This document shows positions 24,496 through 32,805 of a DNA stretch of 64,000 bases, in pieces (the first letter of the stretch is position 1; each line of letters begins with the position of its first letter). The notes beneath the pieces were generated by a model, which was given only the letters and a program-made list of their open reading frames with translations, was not told where the DNA came from and made no database searches. The DNA is taken from assembly GCA_013178285.1 (NCBI GenBank), contig JABLXD010000005.1, forward strand, positions 1-64,000, read 5' to 3'. The translations under genes were made by a program, and so were the position numbers. Source of the DNA: Methanofastidiosum sp. Lineage in GTDB: Archaea; Methanobacteriota_B; Thermococci; Methanofastidiosales; Methanofastidiosaceae.

Positions 24496-26542
24496 CAAAG
24501 ATGAAGTTGTAGATAGATTCAAAGAGTTTTACGAAGCTTATCCCGATGTAAGTGAACCCAAGTATAAAAAACTAATAGACAAAATGAAGATTGAAGGAAA
24601 GAGTTCCCTTTATATTGATTTTGATGATATTATTGATTTTGATTTTGATCTTTCTGAACAACTTTTGAATGAACCAGAACAGATTTTAGCTAGTCCCAGC
24701 GAAGCTTTAAAGGAGGTCTACGGTGCGGAGACTGATAAAAGACTCACAGCACGATTTGTTAATTTACCACCGACAGAGAAAGTTGACATAAGGGATATTA
24801 GGGCAGTACATATAAATAAATTAATCCAAGTAGAGGGCGTTGTAAGAAGAACTTCAGAAGTAAAACCTGAAGTTATTGAAGCTGTTTTTAGTTGTGAGAG
24901 GTGTGGGGAATATCTCACAGTGATGCAGGATTCACCCACTTTCAAGACTCCAGTAACTTGTTCAAATCCCGCTTGCGGCAGAAATGGCCCTTTCAAATTG
25001 GTGAAAGCATTTTCGAAGTTTGTTGATTGGCAAAACATAAAGATACAAGAGAAACCTGAGAAATTAAAAGGGGGTCGCTTGCCTTGGATTATGGATTGTA
25101 TAATCAAAGATGATATAGTAGATACAGCCCAAGCAGGAAATGTGGTAAACGTAGTTGGAATTTTAAAAACAGTTCAGGAAAGTTCAGCAAAAGGTGGAGG
25201 CAAGAGAACTACCTTCAGCAAGTCTATAGAAGTAAACAGTATCGAAATCAAAGAAAAAGATATTCAAGATTTGGAATTGTCAGAAGAAGATGAAGAGAAG
25301 ATACTAGAGCTAGCTTCTGATCCTAAAATATGTGAAAATATAACAAATTCGATTGCCCCATCAATTTTTGGGAATCAGCATGTTAAATATGCTGTTGCAT
25401 TACAACTTTTCTCAAGTGAAGCAAGATTATTACATGATGGAACACGTATAAGAGGAGATTCGCATATACTCCTTGTTGGTGACCCTGGAGTCGCTAAGTC
25501 GCAAATTCTAAAATATATCAATCTTGTTGCACCAAGGTCAATCTATACAAGTGGTAAGGGAACTTCAGCTGCGGGTCTAACAGCTGCTGTGATAAGAGAT
25601 GAAACCTCAGGGACATTTGCCCTTGAAGCTGGGGCTCTTGTTATTGCAGATAATGGTATTGCATGCATAGATGAGATCGATAAGATGTCAAATGAAGACC
25701 GTTCCTCAATCCACGAAGCGATGGAACAGCAGACCATTTCAATTGCTAAAGCAGGTATTATCGCAACTTTAAATGCTAGGGCATCAATACTTGCAGCAGC
25801 AAATCCAAAGAGGGGTAGATTCGATAGTTACAAGCCACTTGGAGAGCAAATAGATCTTTTGCCCACCCTTCTTTCAAGATTTGACTTGATTTTCATATTA
25901 ACAGATAAACCAAAAGAAAGTGAGGATAAGAAAATTGCAGAACATATATTAAAACTCCATTCAAATGAAAAAGAATCCATAATTCCCATATTAGAAACTG
26001 AAGATATAAGAAAATATGCCATCTATTCTAAAAAAACAATTAAGGAAATTACTTTAACTGAAGAAGCAAAAAACAAGCTTTTGGAATTTTATGTTAGTAT
26101 AAGAAAGAAAGGTGAAGAAAAAAATACACCTATCCCTATTACAGCAAGACAGCTTGAATCATTGATAAGATTATCAGAGGCAAGAGCAAGAATGAGGCTA
26201 TCTGATAAAGTTATGGTCGAAGATGTAGAGGATATTATTCAACTATATATGAAATCTATTGAGGAGATAGGTAAAGACCCAGAAACTGGCGAAATAGATA
26301 TAGATATGATAATGACTGGGAGACCAAAATCTCAGAGAGATAAAATTACTGTCATAATGGATATTATTTCTAATTTAGACAAGAAAAATAATAATGAGGG
26401 CGCACTTATAAGTGAAGTATATGAAGAAGCACGAACAGAAAATATCAGTGATTCATTTACCCGTAAAATAATTGACGAGTTAAAACAGAAAGGAGACGTT
26501 TATGAGCCAAGGCCCGATAGGTTAAAATTGACCCTTCTATAG
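24485..26542 (+). CDS. mcm: replicative DNA helicase MCM
   Basis: Hexameric 3'-5' helicase of archaeal replication, 685 residues and intein-free. Domains: N-terminal helical region, zinc ribbon (CERCGEYLTV...CSNPACG, ~139-165), OB fold, AAA+ ATPase with Walker A GDPGVAKSQ (~333-341), Walker B CIDEID (~394-399), sensor 1 LAAANPKRG and arginine finger LSRFDLIF, then a C-terminal winged helix. It is encoded between GINS and Hjc, all on the plus strand with short gaps. GGGAGA before the ATG serves as ribosome-binding site. Ends in TAG. Confidence 0.97.
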   Translation: MKLNKDEVVDRFKEFYEAYPDVSEPKYKKLIDKMKIEGKSSLYIDFDDIIDFDFDLSEQLLNEPEQILASPSEALKEVYGAETDKRLTARFVNLPPTEKVDIRDIRAVHINKLIQVEGVVRRTSEVKPEVIEAVFSCERCGEYLTVMQDSPTFKTPVTCSNPACGRNGPFKLVKAFSKFVDWQNIKIQEKPEKLKGGRLPWIMDCIIKDDIVDTAQAGNVVNVVGILKTVQESSAKGGGKRTTFSKSIEVNSIEIKEKDIQDLELSEEDEEKILELASDPKICENITNSIAPSIFGNQHVKYAVALQLFSSEARLLHDGTRIRGDSHILLVGDPGVAKSQILKYINLVAPRSIYTSGKGTSAAGLTAAVIRDETSGTFALEAGALVIADNGIACIDEIDKMSNEDRSSIHEAMEQQTISIAKAGIIATLNARASILAAANPKRGRFDSYKPLGEQIDLLPTLLSRFDLIFILTDKPKESEDKKIAEHILKLHSNEKESIIPILETEDIRKYAIYSKKTIKEITLTEEAKNKLLEFYVSIRKKGEEKNTPIPITARQLESLIRLSEARARMRLSDKVMVEDVEDIIQLYMKSIEEIGKDPETGEIDIDMIMTGRPKSQRDKITVIMDIISNLDKKNNNEGALISEVYEEARTENISDSFTRKIIDELKQKGDVYEPRPDRLKLTLL

Positions 26543-26553
26543 GTGATAAACTA

Positions 26554-26937
26554 ATGTACAATAGAGGTAGGAATTCAGAAGTAACATTGGTAAAAAAATT
26601 ATGGGATAATGGATATGCTGCACTTAGAATGCCGGGCTCTGGTAGAGGGCAACTGTATCCTCATCCAGATATTATTGCCGGTAACGGTAAAAAATATCTT
26701 GGAATTGAAGTAAAAATAAGGGCCGAGGAAAAATGTTATTTCAAAGATGAAGACATTGAAAAACTAAAAGAGTTCTGCAATAGATTTGGAGCAATTCCTT
26801 ATTTTGCAGTAAGGTTTGTTAGACGATGGAGATTTTTTGAAGTAGAAGATTTAGAAAAAACACCTAGCGGATATAGGGCCTCTTTTGAGAAAGGTAAAGA
26901 ATTCTCTGACGTAATAGGGGAAGTAAATGATCGTTAG
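26554..26937 (+). CDS. hjc: Holliday junction resolvase Hjc
   Basis: Structure-specific endonuclease resolving four-way junctions. The 127 residues show the archaeal Hjc pattern: RGRNSEVTLVKKLWDNGYAALRMPGSG with the catalytic Glu, PDIIAGNG with the Asp, and the ExK motif GIEVKIRAEE. GGTGAT precedes the ATG by 7 bp. Its 3' end overlaps rimI by 11 bp. Placement after mcm suggests co-expression of replication and recombination functions. Confidence 0.95.
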   Translation: MYNRGRNSEVTLVKKLWDNGYAALRMPGSGRGQLYPHPDIIAGNGKKYLGIEVKIRAEEKCYFKDEDIEKLKEFCNRFGAIPYFAVRFVRRWRFFEVEDLEKTPSGYRASFEKGKEFSDVIGEVNDR

Positions 26938-27361
26938 GAATGTAATGGCAGATGACATATATAGAGTTATAGAGTTAGAATACCAAAATTTTGAGTATCC
27001 CTATCCGCCTGAGATAGTCAACTTTCTTTTTGAATCTTATAGAGATACATTTTTGGTAGTAGAAAAAGACAAAGAAGTTATTGGATTTGTGATAGGCATA
27101 GTTCAAAAAAAAGAGGGCCATATATTAGTTATTGCAATAAGAGATGATTTCAAAAGAAAAGGCATTGGAACTTTTCTTATGAAGAAACTAATTGATATCT
27201 ACAAAAAAAAAGGCATTACTCGATTAAAACTTGAAGTTAGGGTCAGTAATATTGCTGCAATATCTATGTACAAAAATCTTGGATTTAAGATTACTAACAG
27301 ACTAAAACATTACTATGAAAACGGAGAAGACGGATTACTTCTAAGAAGAGAAATGCCTTAA
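26927..27361 (+). CDS. rimI: GNAT N-acetyltransferase, RimI/Ard1-like
   Basis: Protein N-alpha-acetyltransferase or ribosomal-protein acetyltransferase of the GNAT fold, 144 residues. The acetyl-CoA loop RRKGIG/T variant is visible as FKRKGIGTFLMKKL, preceded by HILVIAIRDDF and followed by LEVRVSNIAAISMYKNLGFK, the typical RimI ending. It is translationally coupled to hjc (overlap) and overlaps the convergent HTH gene by 4 bp. Confidence 0.92.
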   Translation: MIVRNVMADDIYRVIELEYQNFEYPYPPEIVNFLFESYRDTFLVVEKDKEVIGFVIGIVQKKEGHILVIAIRDDFKRKGIGTFLMKKLIDIYKKKGITRLKLEVRVSNIAAISMYKNLGFKITNRLKHYYENGEDGLLLRREMP

Positions 27362-27597
27362 GTTTCTTTTTCTTTGCCAACATACTTAATCTTTTTAAGT
27401 GGCCCTTCATAGTAAATTTCGATTTCTTTTTCAAGATACTCGTAAAGATATCTCTCTACAGTACTCCTTGGTATCCTAGTTTCATTTACAAGTTCTTGAA
27501 TAAAATAATCTTTACCAGATTTAGTTCTTTCTTTAAGAAGATTTCTAATATAATCAATTCTCTCATTTCTTAACTCAAATTGTTTTCTCCAACCCAC
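27358..27597 (-). CDS. small winged-helix/HTH protein
   Basis: 79 residues from a GTG at 27597 that follows GGTGATAA; a longer ATG form from 27609 is possible. The core reads as a winged helix: RIDYIRNLLKERTKSGKDYF, IQELVNETRIPRSTVERYLYEYL with a recognition helix around PRSTVERYL, then a short beta wing (EIEIYYEGPLKKIKYV). Probably a DNA-binding regulator of unknown target. It is transcribed away from the 27.6-27.9 kb spacer. Confidence 0.72.
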   Translation of the reverse strand: MGWRKQFELRNERIDYIRNLLKERTKSGKDYFIQELVNETRIPRSTVERYLYEYLEKEIEIYYEGPLKKIKYVGKEKET

Positions 27598-27894
27598 ATT
27601 TATCACCATCGATTACATATATTGAACGATTAATCTTTAGTTATTAGTATTTAGTTACTCTTACTATATAAAGTTTTCGGTAATTAAAATTAATAATTGA
27701 GCTTTAATATAGTATTTTGTTGGATAAACAAATTAAACTTAATGAATAACATTAGAATTATAATTAAAATAATATTGATAAACAATAGAAAAAATCAAAT
27801 ACTATTTTTTAAATTTCTACAGAGAGGCCTTAACAAAATAACCAGATTCCAAAAGATTTATTTAGTGTTTGTATATCTGTTTTTCGAGGGTAAT
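27598..27894. other. AT-rich spacer, promoters only
   Basis: About 297 bp between the HTH gene and the sugar dehydrogenase. An open frame (27697-27894) continues in phase into the dehydrogenase but encodes a low-complexity Ile/Asn/Lys stretch and is not credible coding. A symmetric CTATATAAAG box sits at 27665-27674, and ATTTATTTAG at about 27855-27865 is ~35 bp before the ATG at 27895. A leader RNA of up to 200 nt is possible but no fold was recognised. Confidence 0.4.
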
Positions 27895-29196
27895 ATGTTT
27901 AAGAATATCGTTATTATTGGGACCGGATATGTTGGAATCCCTGTTGCTGCTATGTTTGCAGATAAAGGTTTCAATGTTGTGGGAATTAACAGAACAAAAG
28001 ATAAAGTTGATCTAATTAACAAGGGATTATGCCCTATAGAAGGAGATGAACCAAATCTACCTGAACTCATAGAAAAAGTAGTTAAGAGTAAGAATCTTGT
28101 GGCAACAACTGATTATTCTGCATGTAAGAGTGCTGATGCAATTTTAATCTGTGTTGAAACGCCATTTGATTCTGATAAGTGGGAACCGCGATATGACTCA
28201 TTAAAATCTGCTTTAACGAGTGTCGCTGAAAACTTATCTAAAGGCTGTTTAGTTATTGTGGAGTCTACAATAGCCCCTACAACTATGGAAACTTTGGTAA
28301 AGCCAATCTTAGAAAACGTTTCTAAGATGAAGGCAGGTAAGGACTTTTTACTTGGTAATTGTCCAGAGCGCGTAATGCCTGGGAAGCTTCTTTATAATAT
28401 TGAAAATCTTGATAGAGTCTGCGGAGGTATAAATGAGGAAACTAGTAAAAAAATGCTTGAACTTTATTCTCATATTGTCAAAGGAGAGTTATATCCGACA
28501 GATTGTATAACTGCAGAAGTTGTTAAAACGGCTGAAAATGCTTATAGAGATGTTGAGATAGCTTTTGCTAATGAAGTTGCATTGATATGTGAAAAACTTG
28601 GAATTAATGTTTATGAAGTCAGAGAACTAGTAAACAAAGCACCATACAGAAACATGCATTTGCCAGGAGCGGGAGTTGGTGGGCACTGTCTCCCAAAAGA
28701 CTCTTTATTACTTTCTTATGGAGTAAAAGGCATACTTACTCCTGAACTAATGATACTTGCAAGAAATCTAAATAAGAAAATGCCTGTTCACACTGCAGGT
28801 CTTTTACTTGAAACTTTTAAAGAAAAAGGGATGGACGTAAAAGGTAAAAAAATTACTGTATGTGGTTTTGCCTACCTAGAAAATTCTGATGATACGAGAA
28901 ACACACCTTCATTAGATGTAATAAATACGCTAAAGAATAAAGGTGCCGTTGTTGAAGTTCACGATCCTTTTGTCAAAAGTTTTGAAAATCTTGAAATAAA
29001 AAAAGACATTTATGGCAGCATAAAAGATTCAGATGCCCTTGTATTCGTGACTGCCCATTCAGAATATAAAAATCTAGATCTTAATAAAATTAAGCAATTG
29101 ATGAAAACTCCAATAATTATAGATGGAAGAAATATCTTCGATAAAGAAGAAATGACAAGAAAAGGATTCCTTTACAGAGGAGTCGGAAAAGGATAA
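27895..29196 (+). CDS. UDP-N-acetyl-hexosamine 6-dehydrogenase (WecC/WbpA family)
   Basis: NAD-dependent four-electron dehydrogenase making a UDP-hexosaminuronic acid, 433 residues from the ATG at 27895. The dinucleotide motif GTGYVGIPVAA (~8-18), NPERV-like NCPERVMPG, KTAENAYRDVEIAFANE, the catalytic Cys in PGAGVGGHCLPKDS, and a C-terminal domain (YLENSDDTRNTPSL) are intact. Substrate is UDP-ManNAc or UDP-GlcNAc. The neighbouring 3-oxidase, aminotransferase and acetyltransferase genes favour the UDP-GlcNAcA branch. It converges on the Gfo/Idh gene with a 2 bp gap. Confidence 0.92.
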   Translation: MFKNIVIIGTGYVGIPVAAMFADKGFNVVGINRTKDKVDLINKGLCPIEGDEPNLPELIEKVVKSKNLVATTDYSACKSADAILICVETPFDSDKWEPRYDSLKSALTSVAENLSKGCLVIVESTIAPTTMETLVKPILENVSKMKAGKDFLLGNCPERVMPGKLLYNIENLDRVCGGINEETSKKMLELYSHIVKGELYPTDCITAEVVKTAENAYRDVEIAFANEVALICEKLGINVYEVRELVNKAPYRNMHLPGAGVGGHCLPKDSLLLSYGVKGILTPELMILARNLNKKMPVHTAGLLLETFKEKGMDVKGKKITVCGFAYLENSDDTRNTPSLDVINTLKNKGAVVEVHDPFVKSFENLEIKKDIYGSIKDSDALVFVTAHSEYKNLDLNKIKQLMKTPIIIDGRNIFDKEEMTRKGFLYRGVGKG

Positions 29197-29198
29197 AA

Positions 29199-30128
29199 TT
29201 ATATTTTTATTATTTTATTATCCATATAAGACTCAATTGCAGATATAGCTACTTCAAGTGCGTGGAGACCTTCCTCTCCTGAAACTGGAGGTTCTGTATT
29301 CTTTTTAAGATAATTAATAAAACAATCTAGTTCTAATGCCAAGGGCTCTTTTCTTTCAATTTTGGCATCTTTTTCCCATTCTTTGTCGTATAGGGTAAGT
29401 TTTTGTTCAATATAATCAACTTCGGCAATGCCTTTATCCGCCACGACAGTTAGACTTCTTACTTTGTGAGGAGTATGCCAGTTAGTATCAATTAAGCCTG
29501 TGCAAGTATTTCCAAAAGTCATGAGTATTGTTGCAAAGTCTTCAAAAGGATGTATTCTTTTGCCACCAGTTGCGTATACTGTTTTTACTTTTTCTTCTAA
29601 TAAAAAAGACATTATATCAATATCATGGACACCTAGATCAACGATTATTCCCACATCTCTTATCCTGGGATTATATGGGCCAACCCTCTTTGATGACATT
29701 GTGACAACTTTGCCCAAAGTGTCATTTTTTATTAGTTCTTTTAATTTTTGGATAGCAGGATTAAATCTTTCGATGTGCCCAACTGAAAGTTTGACACCTT
29801 CTTTCTTAGCCCTGTCAATTATTTCTCTGCCATTTTCTATAGTATCTGCAATGGGTTTTTCAACTAAAATATCAACTCCATTTTCTATAAGAGCGTCACA
29901 TACAGTCTTATGGAGTTTTGTTGGAACGGCTACAACTGCCGCATCTATACCTTCTTTAATAAGCTCTTTATAATCTAAGAATCCTTTTGTTTTATATGTA
30001 GAGGATAATTCAGAAACTCTTTTTTTATCTATATCAGATATACCAACTAGTTCAACGTCCATTGAGGCAAGATTTCTAATATGATGCCCTCCCATCACCC
30101 CTGCTCCAATGACGCCAATCTTAATCAT
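29199..30128 (-). CDS. Gfo/Idh/MocA sugar-nucleotide 3-dehydrogenase (WbpB-like)
   Basis: NAD(P)-dependent oxidoreductase, 309 residues: Rossmann motif GVIGAGVMGGHHIRNL at the N-terminus, VEKPIADT with the conserved EKP, and GHIERFNPA with the His/Glu of the substrate domain. In UDP-GlcNAc3NAcA synthesis the homolog WbpB oxidises C3 of the UDP-uronic acid, and the gene order here (dehydrogenase, aminotransferase, acetyltransferase) fits that pathway. It overlaps the upstream aminotransferase by 4 bp (ATGA). Confidence 0.9.
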   Translation of the reverse strand: MIKIGVIGAGVMGGHHIRNLASMDVELVGISDIDKKRVSELSSTYKTKGFLDYKELIKEGIDAAVVAVPTKLHKTVCDALIENGVDILVEKPIADTIENGREIIDRAKKEGVKLSVGHIERFNPAIQKLKELIKNDTLGKVVTMSSKRVGPYNPRIRDVGIIVDLGVHDIDIMSFLLEEKVKTVYATGGKRIHPFEDFATILMTFGNTCTGLIDTNWHTPHKVRSLTVVADKGIAEVDYIEQKLTLYDKEWEKDAKIERKEPLALELDCFINYLKKNTEPPVSGEEGLHALEVAISAIESYMDNKIIKI

Positions 30129-31204
30129 TTGAATCCCTCAAAGAATGAAACAATATATTCAAGCTCTTCTTTTTTTAATAACGGATGAACTGGAATAGAA
30201 ACAACTTCTTCTGAAGCTTTCTCTGTTTCTTTTAATTTGTCTTTATACCCAAGTTCAATATACAAGGGCTGTTTATGCAAGGGCATTGGATAATAAATAC
30301 CATAGCCTATTCCTGCTTTTTCAAGACCTTGAATTACTTCTTCTCTTCTGTGATCTTTTATCCTTAATGTGTACTGGTGGAAGACGTGTTCTTTGTTGGG
30401 GGCAGTTTTTGGACATTCTAGATACCCTAATTTGGATAATTTTTTAGAGAAAAATTCAGCATTTTTTCTTCTTGTTTTATTAAACTCATCAAGTTTATTA
30501 AGTTGACAAATACCAATTGCTGCACAAATATCGGTCATTCTAAAGTTATATCCCAATGTATCATAATAGTACCTTTTCTCTTGCCCATGATTTCTAATTT
30601 TTTTAGCTTTTTCATATAGCGATTTACTATTTGTTGTAATCATTCCACCTTCTGAAGTTGTCATGTTTTTTGTTGGATAAAAAGAAAAACATCCAGTTCC
30701 AAATGAGCCAACTTTTTTCCCATCAAACTTTGCACCATGGGCTTGTGCTGCATCTTCTATTAATAATAGGTCATTATCCTCGCATATTTCATTTATTGCT
30801 TTTATATCTGCTGATTGCCCATATAAATGAACAGGCATTATTGCTTTAGTTTTTTTAGTTATTTTTTCTTCAATTAAATTTGGATCAAGATTAAATGAAC
30901 TTGAATTGATATCAACGAAAACTGGTTTTGCTCCAGTGAAAAGAACAGAGTTTGCTGTAGCAACAAATGTGAATGATGGGGTGATTACCTCATGACCTTT
31001 TCCTATGTCATTTGAAAGGAGTGCTACATGTAGCGCTGTTGTGCCATTAGAAGTAGAAATTGCATATTCTGTTCCAATATAATCTGCAAATTGTTTTTCA
31101 AAATCTTCAACTTTTTTTGATTGGGCGATATTTCCCGTCATTAATACAGATCTGACAGCATCAATTTCTTCTTCAGTAATAGATGGTTTTGCAATTGGTA
31201 TCAT
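30125..31204 (-). CDS. DegT/DnrJ/EryC1 sugar aminotransferase (WbpE-like)
   Basis: PLP-dependent aminotransferase of sugar nucleotides, 359 residues. The N-terminal PIAKPSITEEEIDAV, STSNGTTALHVALL, LLIEDAAQAHGAKF, and the Schiff-base lysine in FSFYPTKNMTTSEGGM are all present. In context it likely aminates the 3-keto sugar made by the adjacent oxidoreductase. Gap to the acetyltransferase upstream is 2 bp, so these genes are co-transcribed. Confidence 0.93.
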   Translation of the reverse strand: MIPIAKPSITEEEIDAVRSVLMTGNIAQSKKVEDFEKQFADYIGTEYAISTSNGTTALHVALLSNDIGKGHEVITPSFTFVATANSVLFTGAKPVFVDINSSSFNLDPNLIEEKITKKTKAIMPVHLYGQSADIKAINEICEDNDLLLIEDAAQAHGAKFDGKKVGSFGTGCFSFYPTKNMTTSEGGMITTNSKSLYEKAKKIRNHGQEKRYYYDTLGYNFRMTDICAAIGICQLNKLDEFNKTRRKNAEFFSKKLSKLGYLECPKTAPNKEHVFHQYTLRIKDHRREEVIQGLEKAGIGYGIYYPMPLHKQPLYIELGYKDKLKETEKASEEVVSIPVHPLLKKEELEYIVSFFEGFK

Positions 31205-31206
31205 TT

Positions 31207-31794
31207 TTATTCCTCTAATAGCTCATAGTCTTCTTTATTAATATTAAATGTATTCTTGCATACAGTGCATTCCATTAAAACTTTATCCTTTTCTTGCCCA
31301 ATTTTAACTGCTTTCCTACCACATTTGCAAACGAATCCTTTAAGTTTTGCAGGATTTCCAAAGACAAGCCCATAAGCGGGAACATTCTTTGTAACTACGG
31401 CTCCTGAACCGACCATAGCGTATTCTCCGATAATAATTCCACAGATAATTGTTGCATTAGCCCCAATTGAGGCCCCTCGTTTAACAAGAGTATTTACAAG
31501 CTCCCAATCACTATTAAAGGCTCTTGGGTACAAGTCATTAGTAAAAGTCATATGGGGGCCTAAAAATACATCGTCTTCGACTTCAACACCGTGGTAAACA
31601 GAAACGCCATTTTGGACCTTGACATTGTTCCCAATTTTTACATCAAAATCAATATAGACGCATTTGCTGATGATACAATTCTCGCCTATCTTTGCACCTT
31701 CCCTAATCTGTGACTGGTGCCAAACTTTAGTATTTTTACCGATGAGCGCACCTTTAGAGATTTCTGCAGTTTCATGGACAAAGTAATCTGACAT
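31207..31794 (-). CDS. hexapeptide N-acetyltransferase (WbpD-like) with zinc-finger-like tail
   Basis: Left-handed beta-helix acetyltransferase expected to N-acetylate the 3-amino sugar, 195 residues. Hexapeptide repeats run from [20 protein letters not shown] to [11 protein letters not shown], with the conserved HMTFTND loop. Unusually the C-terminus ends in a CKCGRK...CTVCKNTF cysteine quartet that looks like a zinc ribbon; such tails occur in some WbpD-type proteins. First gene of a minus-strand run that continues to 29199. Confidence 0.9.
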   Translation of the reverse strand: MSDYFVHETAEISKGALIGKNTKVWHQSQIREGAKIGENCIISKCVYIDFDVKIGNNVKVQNGVSVYHGVEVEDDVFLGPHMTFTNDLYPRAFNSDWELVNTLVKRGASIGANATIICGIIIGEYAMVGSGAVVTKNVPAYGLVFGNPAKLKGFVCKCGRKAVKIGQEKDKVLMECTVCKNTFNINKEDYELLEE

Positions 31795-31836
31795 AGAAAA
31801 ATATGTACAAAAAAGGAATTTAAAATTATCTGAAGA

Positions 31837-32805
31837 TTACTTTGGCAAGATATAGATTATTCCAGCTATACCTGAAATAATAGAGAAAAGGTAACATAAA
31901 AGTATGGCTTTTTTTTCTGTCATAGGGAAATAGTAAGGTAGGAACCATTTAACGGTAAGATTATTAGGTACATGAAGTATTCCATTTTCATCTACTTTCC
32001 CAAATTTAATGTGGGGGTATCCTCTAATTTTCCAGTAGACAAACATTAAGAAGTTTATAATATGGGGAATTAAGATTATTACTCCAAATATTTCCATGTT
32101 TTGAAATATAATAAATCCGCCAAGCGCTGCACCTATCATAAGAGTTCCAACATTTCCTAAAAATATTCTTGAGGGGTATTTATTGAAATACATAAATGCT
32201 ATCATGGAACCAAGTATCGGGGCCACATAAATAAGTCCAGTGTAATCATATTTGATAAATGACGCTAATGCAGAAAATGCCAAAAGTATTGTCGTTAATC
32301 CGCCAGAAACTCCATTAAATCCTGAATGCATATTAACTAAGTTAGAAACTACCATGACATAAAGGGGGGCAATTATATAAGAAAAGAGAATTCCAAGTTC
32401 TATTTCAATAAATATGAGGGATAAACTAGTATCAAGATTTAAGAGTGCTATCGGAAATGCTAGAAAGAATGGTGCCACGAGCTTAATTTTTCTACCAACA
32501 TTTACAAGGTCGTCAACCAACCCAAAAATGGCACATATAAAGATGACAAAGTAAAATATCAAAAGTTTTTCAACCATAGGGAAAATGAGCTGAATTATAA
32601 TCAAGGAGGATAGAACTCCCATTAGTATTGGCAATCCTCCCATTGTAGGGATAAAAGTTTCCTTAATTTTATAATAATCTTTTACTACATGACCTTCTTC
32701 AATGAATTTTTCAATGAATCTAGGTATTAAAAAGAAAGTTATTAAAAAACTAATAGTTATTGAGATAAAAAAAGTTAGATATGTTTGCATGTTGTCCGCC
32801 ATCAT
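31837..32805 (-). CDS. aglH: dolichyl-phosphate GlcNAc-1-phosphate transferase (AglH/MraY family)
   Basis: Polytopic GPT-family enzyme that attaches GlcNAc-1-phosphate to dolichyl phosphate, the first step in building an N-linked glycan. The 322-residue protein has about ten TM helices and the family's acidic motif GLVDDLVN, the NMHSGFNGV loop and FLGNVGT. Its start overlaps the aglB stop by 4 bp, so the two are coupled. Lipid and sugar specificity are inferred from homologs. Confidence 0.88.
   Translation of the reverse strand: MMADNMQTYLTFFISITISFLITFFLIPRFIEKFIEEGHVVKDYYKIKETFIPTMGGLPILMGVLSSLIIIQLIFPMVEKLLIFYFVIFICAIFGLVDDLVNVGRKIKLVAPFFLAFPIALLNLDTSLSLIFIEIELGILFSYIIAPLYVMVVSNLVNMHSGFNGVSGGLTTILLAFSALASFIKYDYTGLIYVAPILGSMIAFMYFNKYPSRIFLGNVGTLMIGAALGGFIIFQNMEIFGVIILIPHIINFLMFVYWKIRGYPHIKFGKVDENGILHVPNNLTVKWFLPYYFPMTEKKAILLCYLFSIISGIAGIIYILPK

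Noticed and set aside
27697-27894. Extra 66 N-terminal residues on the sugar dehydrogenase
   Set aside because: The dinucleotide-binding motif begins right after the ATG at 27895; the upstream stretch is low-complexity Ile/Asn/Lys and contains promoter-like AT tracts.
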